DNA from: Onchocerca lupi
Taxonomy: Eukaryota; Nematoda; Chromadorea; Rhabditida; Onchocercidae
NCBI GenBank assembly: GCA_028564675.1
Contig: JAOVVO010000083.1
Span: forward strand, 1 to 64,000
DNA length: 64,000 nucleotides
Direction of reading: 5' to 3'
Positions 50,601 to 62,800 of this stretch are shown here, in pieces. Within the stretch, counting starts at the first letter, position 1; every line of letters begins with the position of its first letter. The translations under genes and the position numbers were made by a program. The notes under the pieces were generated by a model. The model saw nothing but the letters and a program-made list of their open reading frames with translations, was not told where the DNA came from and made no database searches.

Positions 50601-52013
50601 TTTTTTTTTAAATATATCGTGTTAATCAAATAAATAAAAATTCGGCAATTGATTAAAATTAAATAAAATAATAATTCAACATTGACAAATAATTATTCTT
50701 CATCATTCGATTTTTTGTTGATGATAACTATTAAAACAAAATAAAATCAAAAATCAATAATCTGTTTTTTTAATTTTATCATAACCGTAATAACAGTTGT
50801 TTCAAATGATCATATGAGAAATTTTCGGTGTTTCATCAGTTCTAATAATTATTTATCAGTTGCTTGTTTAAATAGGGCGATTTCTTCTTTTTTTGAAATA
50901 TGAGAGGAGAATATGAAAATTTTATTCAAAATATAAAAGGAAATTGTAATGAATTTCTTTGAGATATGTAGGAAAATTATGATAATTTGTTTGAGATATG
51001 AAATTTGAAATATGTGGGGAAATTATAATAAATTTACTTGATTAAAGACGAGATTTTGAAGCATGTTGGGAAATTCGTGTCTTATTTATGAATTTTATTT
51101 TACTAACCTTCTTTTTTACATTTTATAGTTTGGAAATTCGGGGAAGGGTTAGCAAACAAAATGATTAAACATACGTTAGTGGAAAATATTGCAGTTTCTG
51201 ACTATTTTCTTCAAATTTTTTTTGTTTATGCTTCAAAAAACTTTATTATTCGTCATTTCTCAGAATTTGATTCAAAACATTTTTAATTTTTTCAGAGATA
51301 AAGTAAGATTATTTGAAATAACTACCCATATTAACGATTAACTTTGTTTTAAATATACTTTGTCATTTTTTGATAGTATGAAATTATCAGCGATTTTTCC
51401 TTGAATGAGAGCAGCATGAATTTAAATTTGAGTTAATTTGAAATATCAAAATTTTTGAGACTTAAAAGTTTCGATTGAAATTCGCAATATAAAATCTGAA
51501 AAATGGGGAATTTTTTTTAAGCTGCGAAGTGAACAATTAAATGCGAAGCTTAATTTTCAAACAAAGATATATTTTTCGAAACAATTTTTTTTTTTCGACC
51601 ATATTTGTAAATTAGGCTTATAAATTAGAGCCGAATCCGATGTATCAATAGCTTCACAAAGTTTCAGAATTTATTAGTTTTTAAAGATTTTTTGAACATT
51701 ATTCCATATTTTGATGTATCAAAAGACTTTCAAATATCTAAAATTAGGCAATTTTTATGGTTTTTCAAATTCTCGTTTGATTATAATTTTCTCTTTTTTT
51801 TACAATAATATGGAAACAATATCATTCTGATTTAATTCCTACTTCATAGTTAATTTAATTCATGCTTAATGGATGGATATTCCATTTCTAATGTCAAAGT
51901 TTCACTGATAATAGTAATATTATCTTGCAATGATAAACAATATCACTTTTTAATCAAATAAATGTATGCTGTGAAAATGATTAGTATTTGATTTATTTCA
52001 GATACAAATAACA
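44659..52013. other. Gene-poor interval
   Basis: AT-rich. Exon-like but unconnected pieces: minus strand near 45380-45440 (NEYQTKYSAAQKMQLL then stop) and minus strand 49053-49168. A 25-base segment, TCATTG-ATA-GTTTATCGCTTTCAA, occurs near 48722 and again near 48932. A short plus-strand frame starts at an ATG near 47261. No supported complete gene. Confidence 0.5.
49053..49168 (-). CDS. Candidate terminal exon, unrecognised
   Basis: A strong acceptor (TTTTCTTTCAG) is followed by 37 codons after the split codon and TGA at 49053-49055. The peptide reads CWKKEKNYFEIALITCC then DINPDSDDRVGND, with paired cysteines and an acidic tail. It needs a preceding exon that leaves one base. The minus-strand frame at 49344-49569 (CEICKCKR, SLKLINLKFF) is close but leaves no such base at its best donor, so the two were not joined. 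Confidence 0.3.
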
Positions 52014-53167
52014 ATGAATAAAATTACCCTTCTTACTGCATTAATGATAATTGATGCATGCTGTCCATTTTATATGATTGCAAGACCTGGTGGAATATTT
52101 AAACTAAGAAATAATATGGTTTGTTTAAACGGATGCAATTTTACATTTTATTACAATTTTATAACAATTTTAGTAATTAATTAATTGGAAGATACCAATA
52201 ATTAATGCAATCATTAATGAAATGGTATAATTTAATATGCATCGTGACATTATTTTTAAAGAAATATGACTTATTTCCAATTATATACCAATAATTATAA
52301 TCATTAATTACTAACAATTAAAGAATCTGCTAATATAGTAATTTGCTGCGAATAAATTCTTTGAATGAAATAATTAATAATGCTTCCTTAGTTTCTTTGT
52401 TGCCGTAAAATAATATAAAATTCTAAAAATTATTGATTAGTCATTATTAAATTTATTACTAGGATAAGTTTTCTTCATTGTGATAACTTATAAGAATTAT
52501 TGTTATATTTTTTAATTTGTTCAATTTCAGCCCTCTGATTTGCGTTATTATTCGAGTCGAACCAAAAAGGCACTTTTGCTAAATGATCCAAAATATCTCG
52601 AAAATTTATACAATCATGATTACCGACTTATTCCTATACAGCTGTAAAGCTTTTCGGATTTTTAATAATAGATATTAATTTCTAAATAATTTTGAAAAAA
52701 TGAAACACTTTTTCTGTAAATAAATGTTTTTTGCGGAAAGTTAGATTGCATGAATAATTACAATTTTTCGTCGCCATAAAAGAATATTTGCTATAAATAC
52801 TAATTCAAAATAGTTTTAAGCGCTGTCGAATAATTTAATAATAAGTATTAATTTTCAAAAAGTCTCCCGCAAAACAGTAATTTCTACCAAAAAAGATTGC
52901 ATAATGACTTGAAATTTTTCTTGTTTCGAAAAGACATTTGTTATTTTGTACAAATAATTATATATTAAATACGAGTTATTTTAATTCCTGCTATATAATT
53001 TCAGCTCAGTGATGGATTATTCAGCAGACGAAAGAAACGAACAAGAAAAGCCAAAAGTTTCCGTTACTGCAATTCCTGCTAATAATGGTGGGAAATACGA
53101 TGGGAAAAATATTTATCCGAAGACATTACACAAGAAATTTTCTAAACCTCAAATATTTTCCCTGTAG
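52014..53167 (+). CDS. Small secreted protein or peptide precursor (unrecognised)
   Basis: Three exons, 52014-52118, 52531-52643 and 53005-53167, give 126 aa with matching phases. A TTTCAG acceptor at 51995-52001 lies just before the ATG, so a 5' non-coding exon or trans-splice site is possible. Residues 1-23 (MNKITLLTALMIIDACC, then a hydrophobic stretch) look like a signal peptide. The rest is hydrophilic with basic sites (RTKK, KK, HKK) but no repeated motif or Gly-Lys-Arg amidation site. The second donor is CT/GTAAAG; reading through it would stop at once at LIPIQL. AATAAA at 53222-53227 is a plausible polyadenylation signal. A neuropeptide-like role is inference from size, signal peptide and basic sites only. 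Confidence 0.55.
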
Positions 53168-55219
53168 ATGTGGAAGGAATTTTGTGTATTCGCACATTCA
53201 TATTTAATTTTGTATTAGTTAAATAAATGAATAACCTAATGTTCTCTCGCATTTTTTGAAACGGTCATTTTACTATCACAAGAACAGTAATACTATTCTC
53301 AACAAATAATTAATTGATTAAACAATGATAAAATGTCGATATTATGATAATATTATTTTGCAACTCTTATTATACTAGTAATTATTTCTTTGCTGATTAG
53401 AAAGCTAAAAAAATGGAATTATTTTTCGTTGGATTTTAGTTTTTGCAAACAATTGAGTTATTCCGAATTCATAGTTAGTTAGCTTGAATTCATAGTTTAA
53501 TAATTTCCGATTGCGATTTAACCACTTTGAATTCAAATTTATTTCAATCAGATTTATTTCAAATTTGTGCTCAATGATAAAAATCAGAATGCTGGAATAA
53601 TTCGTTTAAATAAGCTTCATCATTTTAAGGATGAACAATGATTACTATGGAAACAACGCCCATCATTTTAATCAACGATGACATGAAAGAACCATTAAGC
53701 TTAATGAGTTTATTTATTTTTTTAATCACTGAACTATGCTTATATCTTTTTAATTTGCTAAGAAATATAATCATTCACAGTATCAGTAATGGATATTAAC
53801 AAGACAATACAAGACAACAATTCTGCCATAAATCTTTTTCAGTTTCCAATTATATCTATCACATAGTTGTATTATGCTGGAAAATATTCAAAACTTAATT
53901 AATCAAACAATTTTATCAAATTGCAAAATGACTGTTTTCATTTATTTTTTACTATTTTTTTGTTTGTTTTTCAATTTCTTTTTTCGTCTGAAATTGGTGA
54001 AGCATTACTGCATGAATTTATTTTCAAAGTTTTTCTAGCTTTTCATAATCGAAGCAATCAGATTTAAGCGAATACTTTTTTTTACCATCTTTACAGTTTT
54101 AATTTAAATGTTTACTTTAAATTAAAAATAGACGAATTTAACATTTCTACTCATTTTTAATGCAGAAATTTATCAATATTAAATATACATGAGAAAAAGC
54201 ATAATGTTTAAGTCATTGAGTGAATTTTTTAATTTTGCATCGAAAAGCACAATTCATCCATTTCCTAACTGCAACTTTATTTTTCGAACTATCTTTCTTG
54301 ATATTCTGCAAATTACAATTATCAGTTAAAATTTTCACCGCAAATCTAATTCGTTTCGTTGTATAGTGGCTATTTTGATTCACGTCATCATTATTATTAT
54401 AATCATTATTATTACTGCATAATGCCATAATTATTTTTTTTACCGGATGTTCTCACAATTACTTTTGAATTTCATAGTTTCACTCATCTCTTTAAAACTA
54501 TAATATTTGAAAGCTGTTGCAGAAATTGCTTTCTTACTAAATATTAATTGTCATTTTTTTATTTTATAATTTATAAATTAAACCGAATGAGTGGATACCA
54601 ACAAAATAAACACAGCTTATTAGCAACATCATTATCATCATCATTATTATTGTTGTATGGTGACTGGAAAAAACAAAATGAACTTGCTTGCTAGAATAGA
54701 ACTTTTCTTCTTTATAAGTAACAATTTCAATTGAAAATTAAAGAATAGAACAGAAAAAAAGTCGGAAAAATGATAAGTAATCATTTTGCTCAACAAAAAT
54801 ATTAAATCAATAATTGTTTTTCTTCTAATCTGAATTCAATGTTTGAAATATATTTCACTGACTTAGAAAATTTGCAATTTATAAAAGATTCAGCGAATGT
54901 ATTATTTTGTTAGCTATAATGGGAAATGCTAGATTTCTAACAAATAAGATGAAATGAAGAAGAAAAAAAGGGAAGGAATTAGAGCTTTTTGTCAATATAC
55001 TAATCTATCTGAGTGAATTTCTCTTCCATAGAAATAGAGCTTTGAATAAGTTTCTTTAAAAAAAGAGCAATCGTGAACATTCTTAGAGTTCCGCATAAAT
55101 AAGAGCTTAAGAAAGACGGAAGGAAACGAAATAAGGATGATAAAAGATTGGGAAAATCATTCAGGAAAAAAACAAAATCACACAACAATTTATTTGATCT
55201 TTTTTTTTCTTGAAAATAT
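53168..55219. other. Interval between small secreted-protein models
   Basis: 3' flank of the upstream gene with its AATAAA, AT-rich spacer, and a minus-strand 71-codon ATG frame at 54213-54428 listed separately. Nothing else supported. Confidence 0.5.
54213..54428 (-). CDS. Possible small single-exon gene, Asn-rich then basic
   Basis: ATG to TGA, 71 codons with no intron. The N-terminus is an Asn/Asp-rich run coded by AAT repeats; the C-terminal half is basic with scattered Cys (KILTDNCNLQNIKKD, VRKWMNCAFRCKIKKF). No signal peptide or known motif. The Asn run may reflect an AAT microsatellite, so chance is a real alternative. Confidence 0.25.
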   Translation of the reverse strand: MALCSNNNDYNNNDDVNQNSHYTTKRIRFAVKILTDNCNLQNIKKDSSKNKVAVRKWMNCAFRCKIKKFTQ

Positions 55220-55958
55220 ATGAATCCTAATATTGGCAATACTACAATGGATCGTTGTCCGATTCTATTCTGCTCGATGATCATCATTTCTACAATTATT
55301 ACTGTGGCTGTAGTTAGTTCAACCAGCATTTTTTGGTATTTATGTATTGAATTATATACATGTAATTTCTTTTAAATTCGATCATATTATCGTTTAAATG
55401 AATGCAGTAAAAGGAAATATAACAATATGTGATAATGAAAGTATTCAAACAGAAAAAAAATTTTTTTCGGAGTTTTTAGTAAAATATGAAAAGATATTGT
55501 AATATTTTATTGATTACTAAGATTTTAATATAATCTGAAATAAATTGTAAATTCACTGGATGAATTACGGAAAATAATAATCAAGTAATTTTAAGACTTC
55601 AGGCATAGTTTCATCCGAGAATGCTAATGCATAATTAACTATGAGCAAGCATTGATAATCCTAATAATTATCGCCTGTATCAAAATTAAAAATAATATCA
55701 GAATATGGAGTATAAATGTCTATAATGATGTAAAAAAGATTTTAAAAAGTGGTAATATTAGAAATTTGGTTAACAATAATGATTGAACAAGTGTTTATTA
55801 AAAATATATTAAATTTATGAATTTTTATAATCATTGCTAATTTTTCAGACAAATCAAGCATGTTTTTCGCATTATACAAAAATGAACCGGATAATGGTGG
55901 CAATATACCGGGCGAGTATTTCGATATCGATAAACGTTCCAAGAAGTCTCATTCATGA
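55220..55958 (+). CDS. Small secreted peptide precursor candidate
   Basis: Two exons, 55220-55343 and 55849-55958, join in phase (T/AC codon) to a 77-aa protein. An in-frame second ATG at 55247 gives a cleaner signal peptide: MDRCPILFCSMIIIST followed by TVAVVSS. The mature part ends with GEYFDID, a KR dibasic site and SKKSHS, as in a processed peptide precursor. The donor used (TTTAT/GTATTG) is weak; the nearer GTATTT donor gives an immediate stop, which is why it was not chosen. It follows another small secreted-protein model on the same strand. No family recognised; peptide-hormone nature is inference. Confidence 0.45.
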
Positions 55959-57342
55959 ATGAAGAATAAGGTTACTTATTGCATATTATAAAATAAATAT
56001 GGATTTAATATTACTTTGCGAATGTAGCAAATAATTTCCAAAAATTAGACCAGTATCACAATTACATAGGAAATATGAAGAATCAAAACTCAGAAAAAAA
56101 TGAAAAGAAAAACTGACGTAATAAACTATGAAGGAAAAAAACTGCGGTAATAATTTATCGCTATCAATTTAAATTAACTTGATTTGTCGATTTTTTTTGA
56201 TTTCTTCTTTCCTTATTCTTTTGATTAATGACAATGTCATTCATCAGTTAATGATTAATTCCAAGCAAATATTATGCTAGCATTTAAAAATATGAAATTA
56301 AAAATAAAACTGAAACCGTAAATATTATGAAGTTGTAGGATTTGTTATTTAAAAAATATGCCATAATATGTTTGACAAATATTCTTTCTGAGAATATCAC
56401 GATGAAACATTTCTCCTGTCTGTAATTCATTCTTGAAAACGAAAGTATATTATATATCAGATATAAATTCGTATAATATTTATGATTTAAATAATAATTA
56501 CTGCAAAATATTTTTCATTGTCATATTTGTGTCAAACATTTGTTTAATTTTTATTTTTGGCAACAAAATTTAGTCATATTTTCTATTTTTTCATCTTTTC
56601 GCACTTTAATTGTACTCGAGATTTCTTCTTTTTATTTTCCCAATTTTAGTATGGAAATTTTTCTTGATCAAAAAACTTTCACTATTCATTTTTATAAATT
56701 TTTTATTGCTTAAAACTTTATTTTTTCCTTTAAAAATGTTTTTTATTAATTGCATGACAGTTTTTTTCTTGGGAACTTCAGGAAAAATGCAGTATAAAAA
56801 AATATCAATGCATTATAAATTTGCCTGATTTTTCAATGAGATAAGAGGAATCCTTTAACTAATTTAAAAGTTATAAATTAAATATTTGCTATTTGTTTAG
56901 TATTTTTAATTGTGGGAAAGAAATATGTTTCTTTTTTTTTTTATTGTTTTTGATACTGTTAAAGTAGTTGCAATAAATTTTTAAAAAATTTTTCATTGTA
57001 ACTGTGAATAGCATTGTAAATTAAGTTTTAAAAAAATTGAAAGGGATTTAGGAAATAAAATGGAAATTTACTACTTGAAAATAGTTTGCAAATATAAATT
57101 CATGTTAGTAAATAAAGTTTCATATAATCATTAAAAAGTGCTCACAAAAGAAATTGTGATAACGAATTATAATGAACAGTAATTACAAAATTTCCTTTCC
57201 CCAGTTGCATTTATGATTTAGTTAATTAATTTCGTTTCGCAATTATGCTTTTTTCTCATTTTGCATTATTGAATCGCAATTAAACTATAATTTAATTAAT
57301 CGATTTTGCAATGAAATACTATGAGTGACTGTCCATTTCCAG

Positions 57343-57474
57343 GTTGCCAGATCACTGGCTGATATGTTGATCGGTTTTGAGAAGTCAGCTCCAATGATTC
57401 CATACTCATGGCAAAAAACGATGAGAAAGAAGAATCAAAAATTTCGGGCGAAATCCTTAGTACTGGATGAATAG
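57343..57474 (+). CDS. Orphan terminal exon, unrecognised
   Basis: After a good acceptor (CCATTTCCAG) 43 codons are open to TAG at 57472-57474, and the other two frames close quickly. The peptide is protein-like: SLADMLIGFEKSAPMIPY, then a basic stretch (KTMRKKNQKFRAK). It needs a phase-0 partner. The preceding models end in their own stops; skipping from 55220 by a weak GCT/GTAGTT donor would attach it to that signal peptide, which is possible but unsupported. A 62-codon minus-strand frame here is its shadow. Confidence 0.45.
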   Translation, partial: VARSLADMLIGFEKSAPMIPYSWQKTMRKKNQKFRAKSLVLDE

Positions 57475-57686
57475 TCAGGTCCATTGAGGATATTTATCAT
57501 TAATAAGTAGACGTAAGCTGCGTTTAATGTATATAGCTATACGTGCTTATATAATGTTATGACCTGTACTTTTGTATGTGTCATAAATTTTGAATAAGTA
57601 TTTTTGAACGATTACAGTCATTCATTTTTCTGAAAAATTAAGAGAGCATAGCATTGTTCATCCAGCGCATAAAAAGTAGCAAGGCA

Positions 57687-57778
57687 AATAAGTTGACAGT
57701 TAATAAATAAGCTAACGAGATAACAAATAAGCTGATAGTGTATAAGCCGATAGTTAACAGATAAGCTAACAGATGACC
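57687..57778. repeat. Degenerate short tandem repeat (unit about 17-20 bp)
   Basis: Repeated AATAAGCTAAC / AATAAGCTGATAG / TAAGCCGATAG / GATAAGCTAACAG variants in close succession. The minus-strand 82-codon frame across it shows the same repetition (YRLIHYQLIC, INCQLIC) and is considered non-coding. Confidence 0.6.
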
Positions 57779-58054
57779 AAAGTACATAGAGTATAACAAA
57801 CGCTCCAACAGTTGATGAATAAATAGGATAAAGCAAGGAAGTAAAATATGATATCAATTTAATCATATGAAAAATATTTCTTAGTAATGTTTATAGATCA
57901 GCAAAGTTCATTTCTCACTTTTATCCTGGTTTAATCAATTGCTATTATTAATTAATCACTTGATTTTTATTTATCGTCTTAGTATATTGCATTATATGCA
58001 CCACATGCATTGCTGATGTCATCAAATATAGTATTTTAAATGTAAACTGTAAGA

Positions 58055-58176
58055 AGTATTCTGGATGACTCATCACATACAGTATTCTGGGTGGTTCATC
58101 ACACACAGTATCCCGAATGGTTCACTATATATAATATTCTGAATTGTTTATCATATATAATATTCCAAATGGTTCG
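58055..58176. repeat. 26-bp tandem repeat, five copies
   Basis: Units start at 58055, 58081, 58107, 58133 and 58159 with constant 26-base spacing. The core is AGTATTCTGGATG--TCATCACATAC, and divergence grows to the right. Confidence 0.9.
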
Positions 58177-58462
58177 ACAAGATTTATAAAACAATATTAC
58201 GATTATCTGAAGTTTGCTGTAAAAATAATCATATTGATAAATTTGCCTGAGATATGAAAATTGAAATTTTGGTTAGATTATCAGATTATCAGATTATTGA
58301 ATTTTATGAATCCTCGACAAATTTTTAATTGCTCTACGATAATTTACCTTACATACAATAAGACTTATATACACTTCTATTACTAATTTTAAGTTTGGAT
58401 ATTTTGTATTCTGCATTTTTTATCATTTGTTTGGAAAAATATTGATTCACTTATAATTCTAA

Positions 58463-58521
58463 GGTATAATCTGATATTAAAATTAATAAAACGGTATAAT
58501 CTGATACTAAATTAATAAAAC
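58463..58521. repeat. Two-copy tandem repeat, about 30 bp
   Basis: GGTATAATCTGATA at 58463 and again at 58493, each followed by an A/T stretch ending TTAATAAAAC. One base indel between copies. Confidence 0.85.
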
Positions 58522-59119
58522 AAGTTACATAAATTGCAAAGTTTGGTACAGTATTAGTTGGCAAAATCCATTAATATTTATTATTGTTTTACTGATTACA
58601 CTGACTAATAATTTAAGATTATTAAATTATTATTAGTGCTAATAAATATTGACTAATTTATGATCGTCATTGACTAACAATGACTGGAAGTAAAATTTGT
58701 CATTAACATTACATAGAATGATTGATCTTTCTTAACATTGCGCACGGTGACACATGAGCTCTATTAGCAAATTGCAAGATGAAAGAACAAAGGCCTTTGT
58801 GCCCAGATATGGATAAGTAGTTCAATTGTCTGAGAAATATTACAATTTCTACACAAAACTTGGGTTATTTCGTCATATTCATATTGTAAAATGTTTCGGT
58901 TTTACTGACAACTAGTGTTCAATGTGGTAGGGTCGTAATTATTGCCATAATCAGTATCGTAATTATCGGTTATTAATTAATTATTGAAATAACTAAATAC
59001 ATAGTTAATCAATTAAATTTTTTATCTTTATAATCTTAAAACACTAAATTTGATTTATTTTTTTGCAGTTTATCATTGAGCCCTTACAAATTTCTTTTAA
59101 TAAAATCACAATTAAACGG

Positions 59120-59345
59120 TATTTCTGGATATGTAAGCATAGTGGTTTGTGTGCTTACATATCATCAAGAATCTTGGTTAAGTTCAATTCCTTGCTGAGT
59201 TAAGATGGATGGCACTGATGTGAAATGTTATTTCAGCTAAGAGATGTTCCTTGTACGAACATTTCGTGCGGCTATTGATTAGTCTTTCTGAGTCGTCCAT
59301 TCATTCGCGTGGGAATACTTTCCAGAAAGTCCTAGTTTTAAAACT
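59120..59345 (+). mobile_element. Possible tRNA-derived SINE fragment
   Basis: AGCATAGTGGTTTGTGTGCTTAC resembles an A box with D loop, and GTTCAATTCC about 30 bases on resembles a B box, the internal polymerase III promoter pair. Arms GATATGTAAGCA (59128-59139) and TGCTTACATATC (59152-59163) pair perfectly around a 12-base loop, unlike a normal D arm. No full cloverleaf could be drawn, so it is not called a tRNA. GC content is higher than the flanks. Limits approximate. Confidence 0.35.
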
Positions 59346-59863
59346 TTATCCTTCTAGCAAATAAAAGGTCAAATGTTATGGTTAGTAAATCGTTAGATAT
59401 GAATATTATCATCAATAGCTGATAAATTGTAGTTCTTATTTATTAATCAGTTATTTGCGTTTTTTAACTGAGGATTTCATGTCGAAATTGTAATTTTTTA
59501 AGTTCAATTTTAATATTTCAAAATTTTTACAAGAATTCGTTATCAGTTTATTATATCATTAGCAGCATAAATACTATGCATGATACAAATATTATGTATA
59601 AATATAATTATAAATTTTGAAACAAATATCAGGTAATACTGATAATGTTAACATAGGTATGAATATATTCCATCTTAAATTTATATCATGTCAGTTATTT
59701 CTTCCTTATCTTATCAAAAAATTGCGCAAAAAAAAAGAGTTGCTTCTGTTAGTCTTTCATTCTCAAGGAATTATTTAGAAAAAAAAAAAATTAGAAGAGA
59801 TAATTCATGACAATAGATTAAAGTTACTATTTCGCGTTGTCCTTTTTTTTTTTCGCAATTAAA

Positions 59864-62800
59864 TTAATGAAATATTGTTAAATTTTGTATGGTATAACAA
59901 ACACCTGTAATTTGGCAAATTTCATCAAGATAGCAATCAACTCGTGTGAATCGAGCAAGTTCATTTGGTGGGCATCCGTTTAGGCCATATGATGTAATAC
60001 CGACTACTGTTGCTATTCCCTTATCGTTAATTTGTTGCATACCACTGCCACTATCACCCTATGAACAATTTTGAATTCAGTGTAATCATTTTTGTGAAGC
60101 GTTTGATAATGAAGTTTTTAGTAAAATAACAAATGTAGTTATAATGACCGAAATTTAAAGACAAAAAAAAAAAGAACGAGAAGTAAAAGAAGGGATGAAA
60201 AATTTAAAAACAAAAAAAAAAAAAATTATGTAAATAAGTCTGAATAAATCGTATTCATACAATCGAAGAAAGAAATCGTAATATGAAACGTAACACATAC
60301 ATAGCAAATACGTGGTGTGTCATAATGTTTTGGATTTAGTGACTTCATGCATATATAATCATCTACTTCTGTAGGCATTTTATCACTCCGACTTGCTCGA
60401 CAATTCTCGTCAAGTTGCATTGGAGTTTCGTGAATTAACGGACTGCCATCATCGAAAACTGCAATGATCAGAAAATTATTTCAAGTTTTCATAATTTCTA
60501 TCGATAAATTAATTCTACTTTTCATCACCAATTGCTTTCTCACGTCTAAGAGCTACGTTACCAAAACAATCTTCATACACGCTAATCTTAGAATCAACAG
60601 CACTTTATCGTTACAACCGAATTCTCCAATTCGAATTCGTCCGTCAGACTTTAAGCCAACTCGACTACGATGTCATTAGGAATTATTGGTGTAAGTGAAC
60701 TTTTTTCCGATATTACTAATAAAGAGAATATTGCTTTGCATCATATTCTTTCATTCAAGCGAAAACAAAAAATTGCATGTTTATATAACTAAATTTTATT
60801 GCAATGATTTCACATACCAATCTATCGTGCGGAATTTTTTTTATAGTATATATTGAATGAGTTGGAAATGAAACTTTTTATAATCTATATAAATTAGTCA
60901 TTCTATCCATAATACTAATACGATCTTATTTTTTTTCCCTACTAATACTTACAATGCTTTCGTCCCCATCCAAAGATCATTAAAATATTTTGCAATTTTT
61001 CATTCTTCAATGGCAAACATATCGGTCGTACTTTATCGGTAAATATAAATGGTTGCTCAACTTCGATAATTGCCCAATCATGGCCTTTTGTACAGTTTTC
61101 ACTTACAAAATCGTTATCAATAATTATCGTACGAATCTGTATAATGAAAGAAAAAAAATGATGCATATGTATAAAATATGATGGCAAAATTAAATGTTAT
61201 GATTGATTAAATGTTGAGCATTTTCAACCACAATAATTATAATTAAATAACTAAATTATGCTCAAATAATATTAGTTCATTTACTATAAGAAAAATTACA
61301 ACATAATTAATTGTTGAAATGAATTAATGAAGTTAAAAGTCTCGTCGAATTTTGATAAAATTACTAAAAAAGAAAATGAATGAAGTCAATATTATTTAAT
61401 TGCTTATTAAAGATTTTATACCCGGTTATCAAGTACATCTGCTTTTTTGCATATCCGGTGATTTGCCATATTATCTGTAAATCCACGAATACATTTGCCA
61501 CCAAATAAAATTTTACGATTTAATAATTCGGTAATAGTACGATAGGTATGAATTCTAGAATTTTATTCAAGTAATCAGTAAATAAATAAATTAATAATGA
61601 AAAAATATTATTAAAAAGTAATCGCAGATAACCATGGATACAGTGATAACAGTGAAATGAAGAAGAATATAATCATAAGTTTAAATAACTGAAAATTATA
61701 AATATGTTGAACAGTTCAAATAATTTCAAACTGAACTTTCTGCAATTTTAATCAAAAACTAAGACATTAAAAAAAAAGGAGGAGAAAAATTTGAAAGAAG
61801 TATCCGATTATGAAGTTGAAGATCAAATAGTTTAACAAAAGAGAAAGCAATATTCTGGTTGATGAAATGAACTATATGCAAGGATTAGACTATAAGAAAT
61901 CACTATAATTTAAATTTTCATCCCTCCTTCCTTTTTTTCCACCATTTTCACCTTCGCCCTTTTATTTTTTTTTATTTGTTCATTCAATTTAATGTCGATA
62001 GTTTTAATTAATATTTAATTTGTTGAATGAAAATATTCGGTAATAAAGAAGATAAAACTTACTTGCATGGAATAAAACTGTAACCGTTGAAATTAACAAA
62101 TGGATGCGCTGCAGTAAGAATATGGTACGGTGATATAATTACACCACCAAGCTTATTTGTACCCTGCATTGAATATCTTTTTAAAAAAGCAAAAAAATGA
62201 CTGAACTTTTCAAAATTCTGATAAAAACATTTGAAGTTTTGAAATTTTATAGAAAATTTACCCATGTTCCCAAAATATGTGAAATTTTAAAATTTTGCAG
62301 GATTTTCTTTTTTCCAATTGATTCTTTTTTTGAATACTTCTAATTAAAAATTTGATGAAAATACGATAATAATTGTAAGAAAAATAAAGATTATGTGTGT
62401 AATATTATAATGCTTGATTAGTTAACTGAAATCTTTGATGCTTTGTTGTTTTTCGTATTTTTTACCAGTTAAAATTTCTTCTGATATATTACTATCAATG
62501 AATGAATGGAATGGAATTTCATATTGAAAATATAGAAATAAAATGGAGAAGTAGACAAAGAAAGAGAAGTAGATAAAATCTAAAACTGGTTCTTCATCTA
62601 ATAGAAAGTATAAACAATGGAAAATGCACTCAGTGAAGGAATGTTATTCTTCTTTTGCATTCCCTGTATAATAATTAATATAAAGATTATTATTATTATT
62701 AAGAAAGTTCCCGAAAAACTTACATTTAAAGCTACGGAAACAGCCCATGGATGATTAAGTATTCCATGAAAAGAGGCCTGAAACAAATAGACTGTAAATT

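Larger units (their letters stand above)
57475..59863. other. Repeat-rich interval before protease gene
   Basis: Holds three tandem repeat arrays (57687-57778, 58055-58176, 58463-58521) and a tRNA-like/SINE-like stretch (59120-59345). No supported protein gene. Confidence 0.5.

Noticed and set aside
59120..59200. Functional tRNA gene
   Set aside because: A- and B-box-like words are present but no acceptor, anticodon or T stems can be paired.
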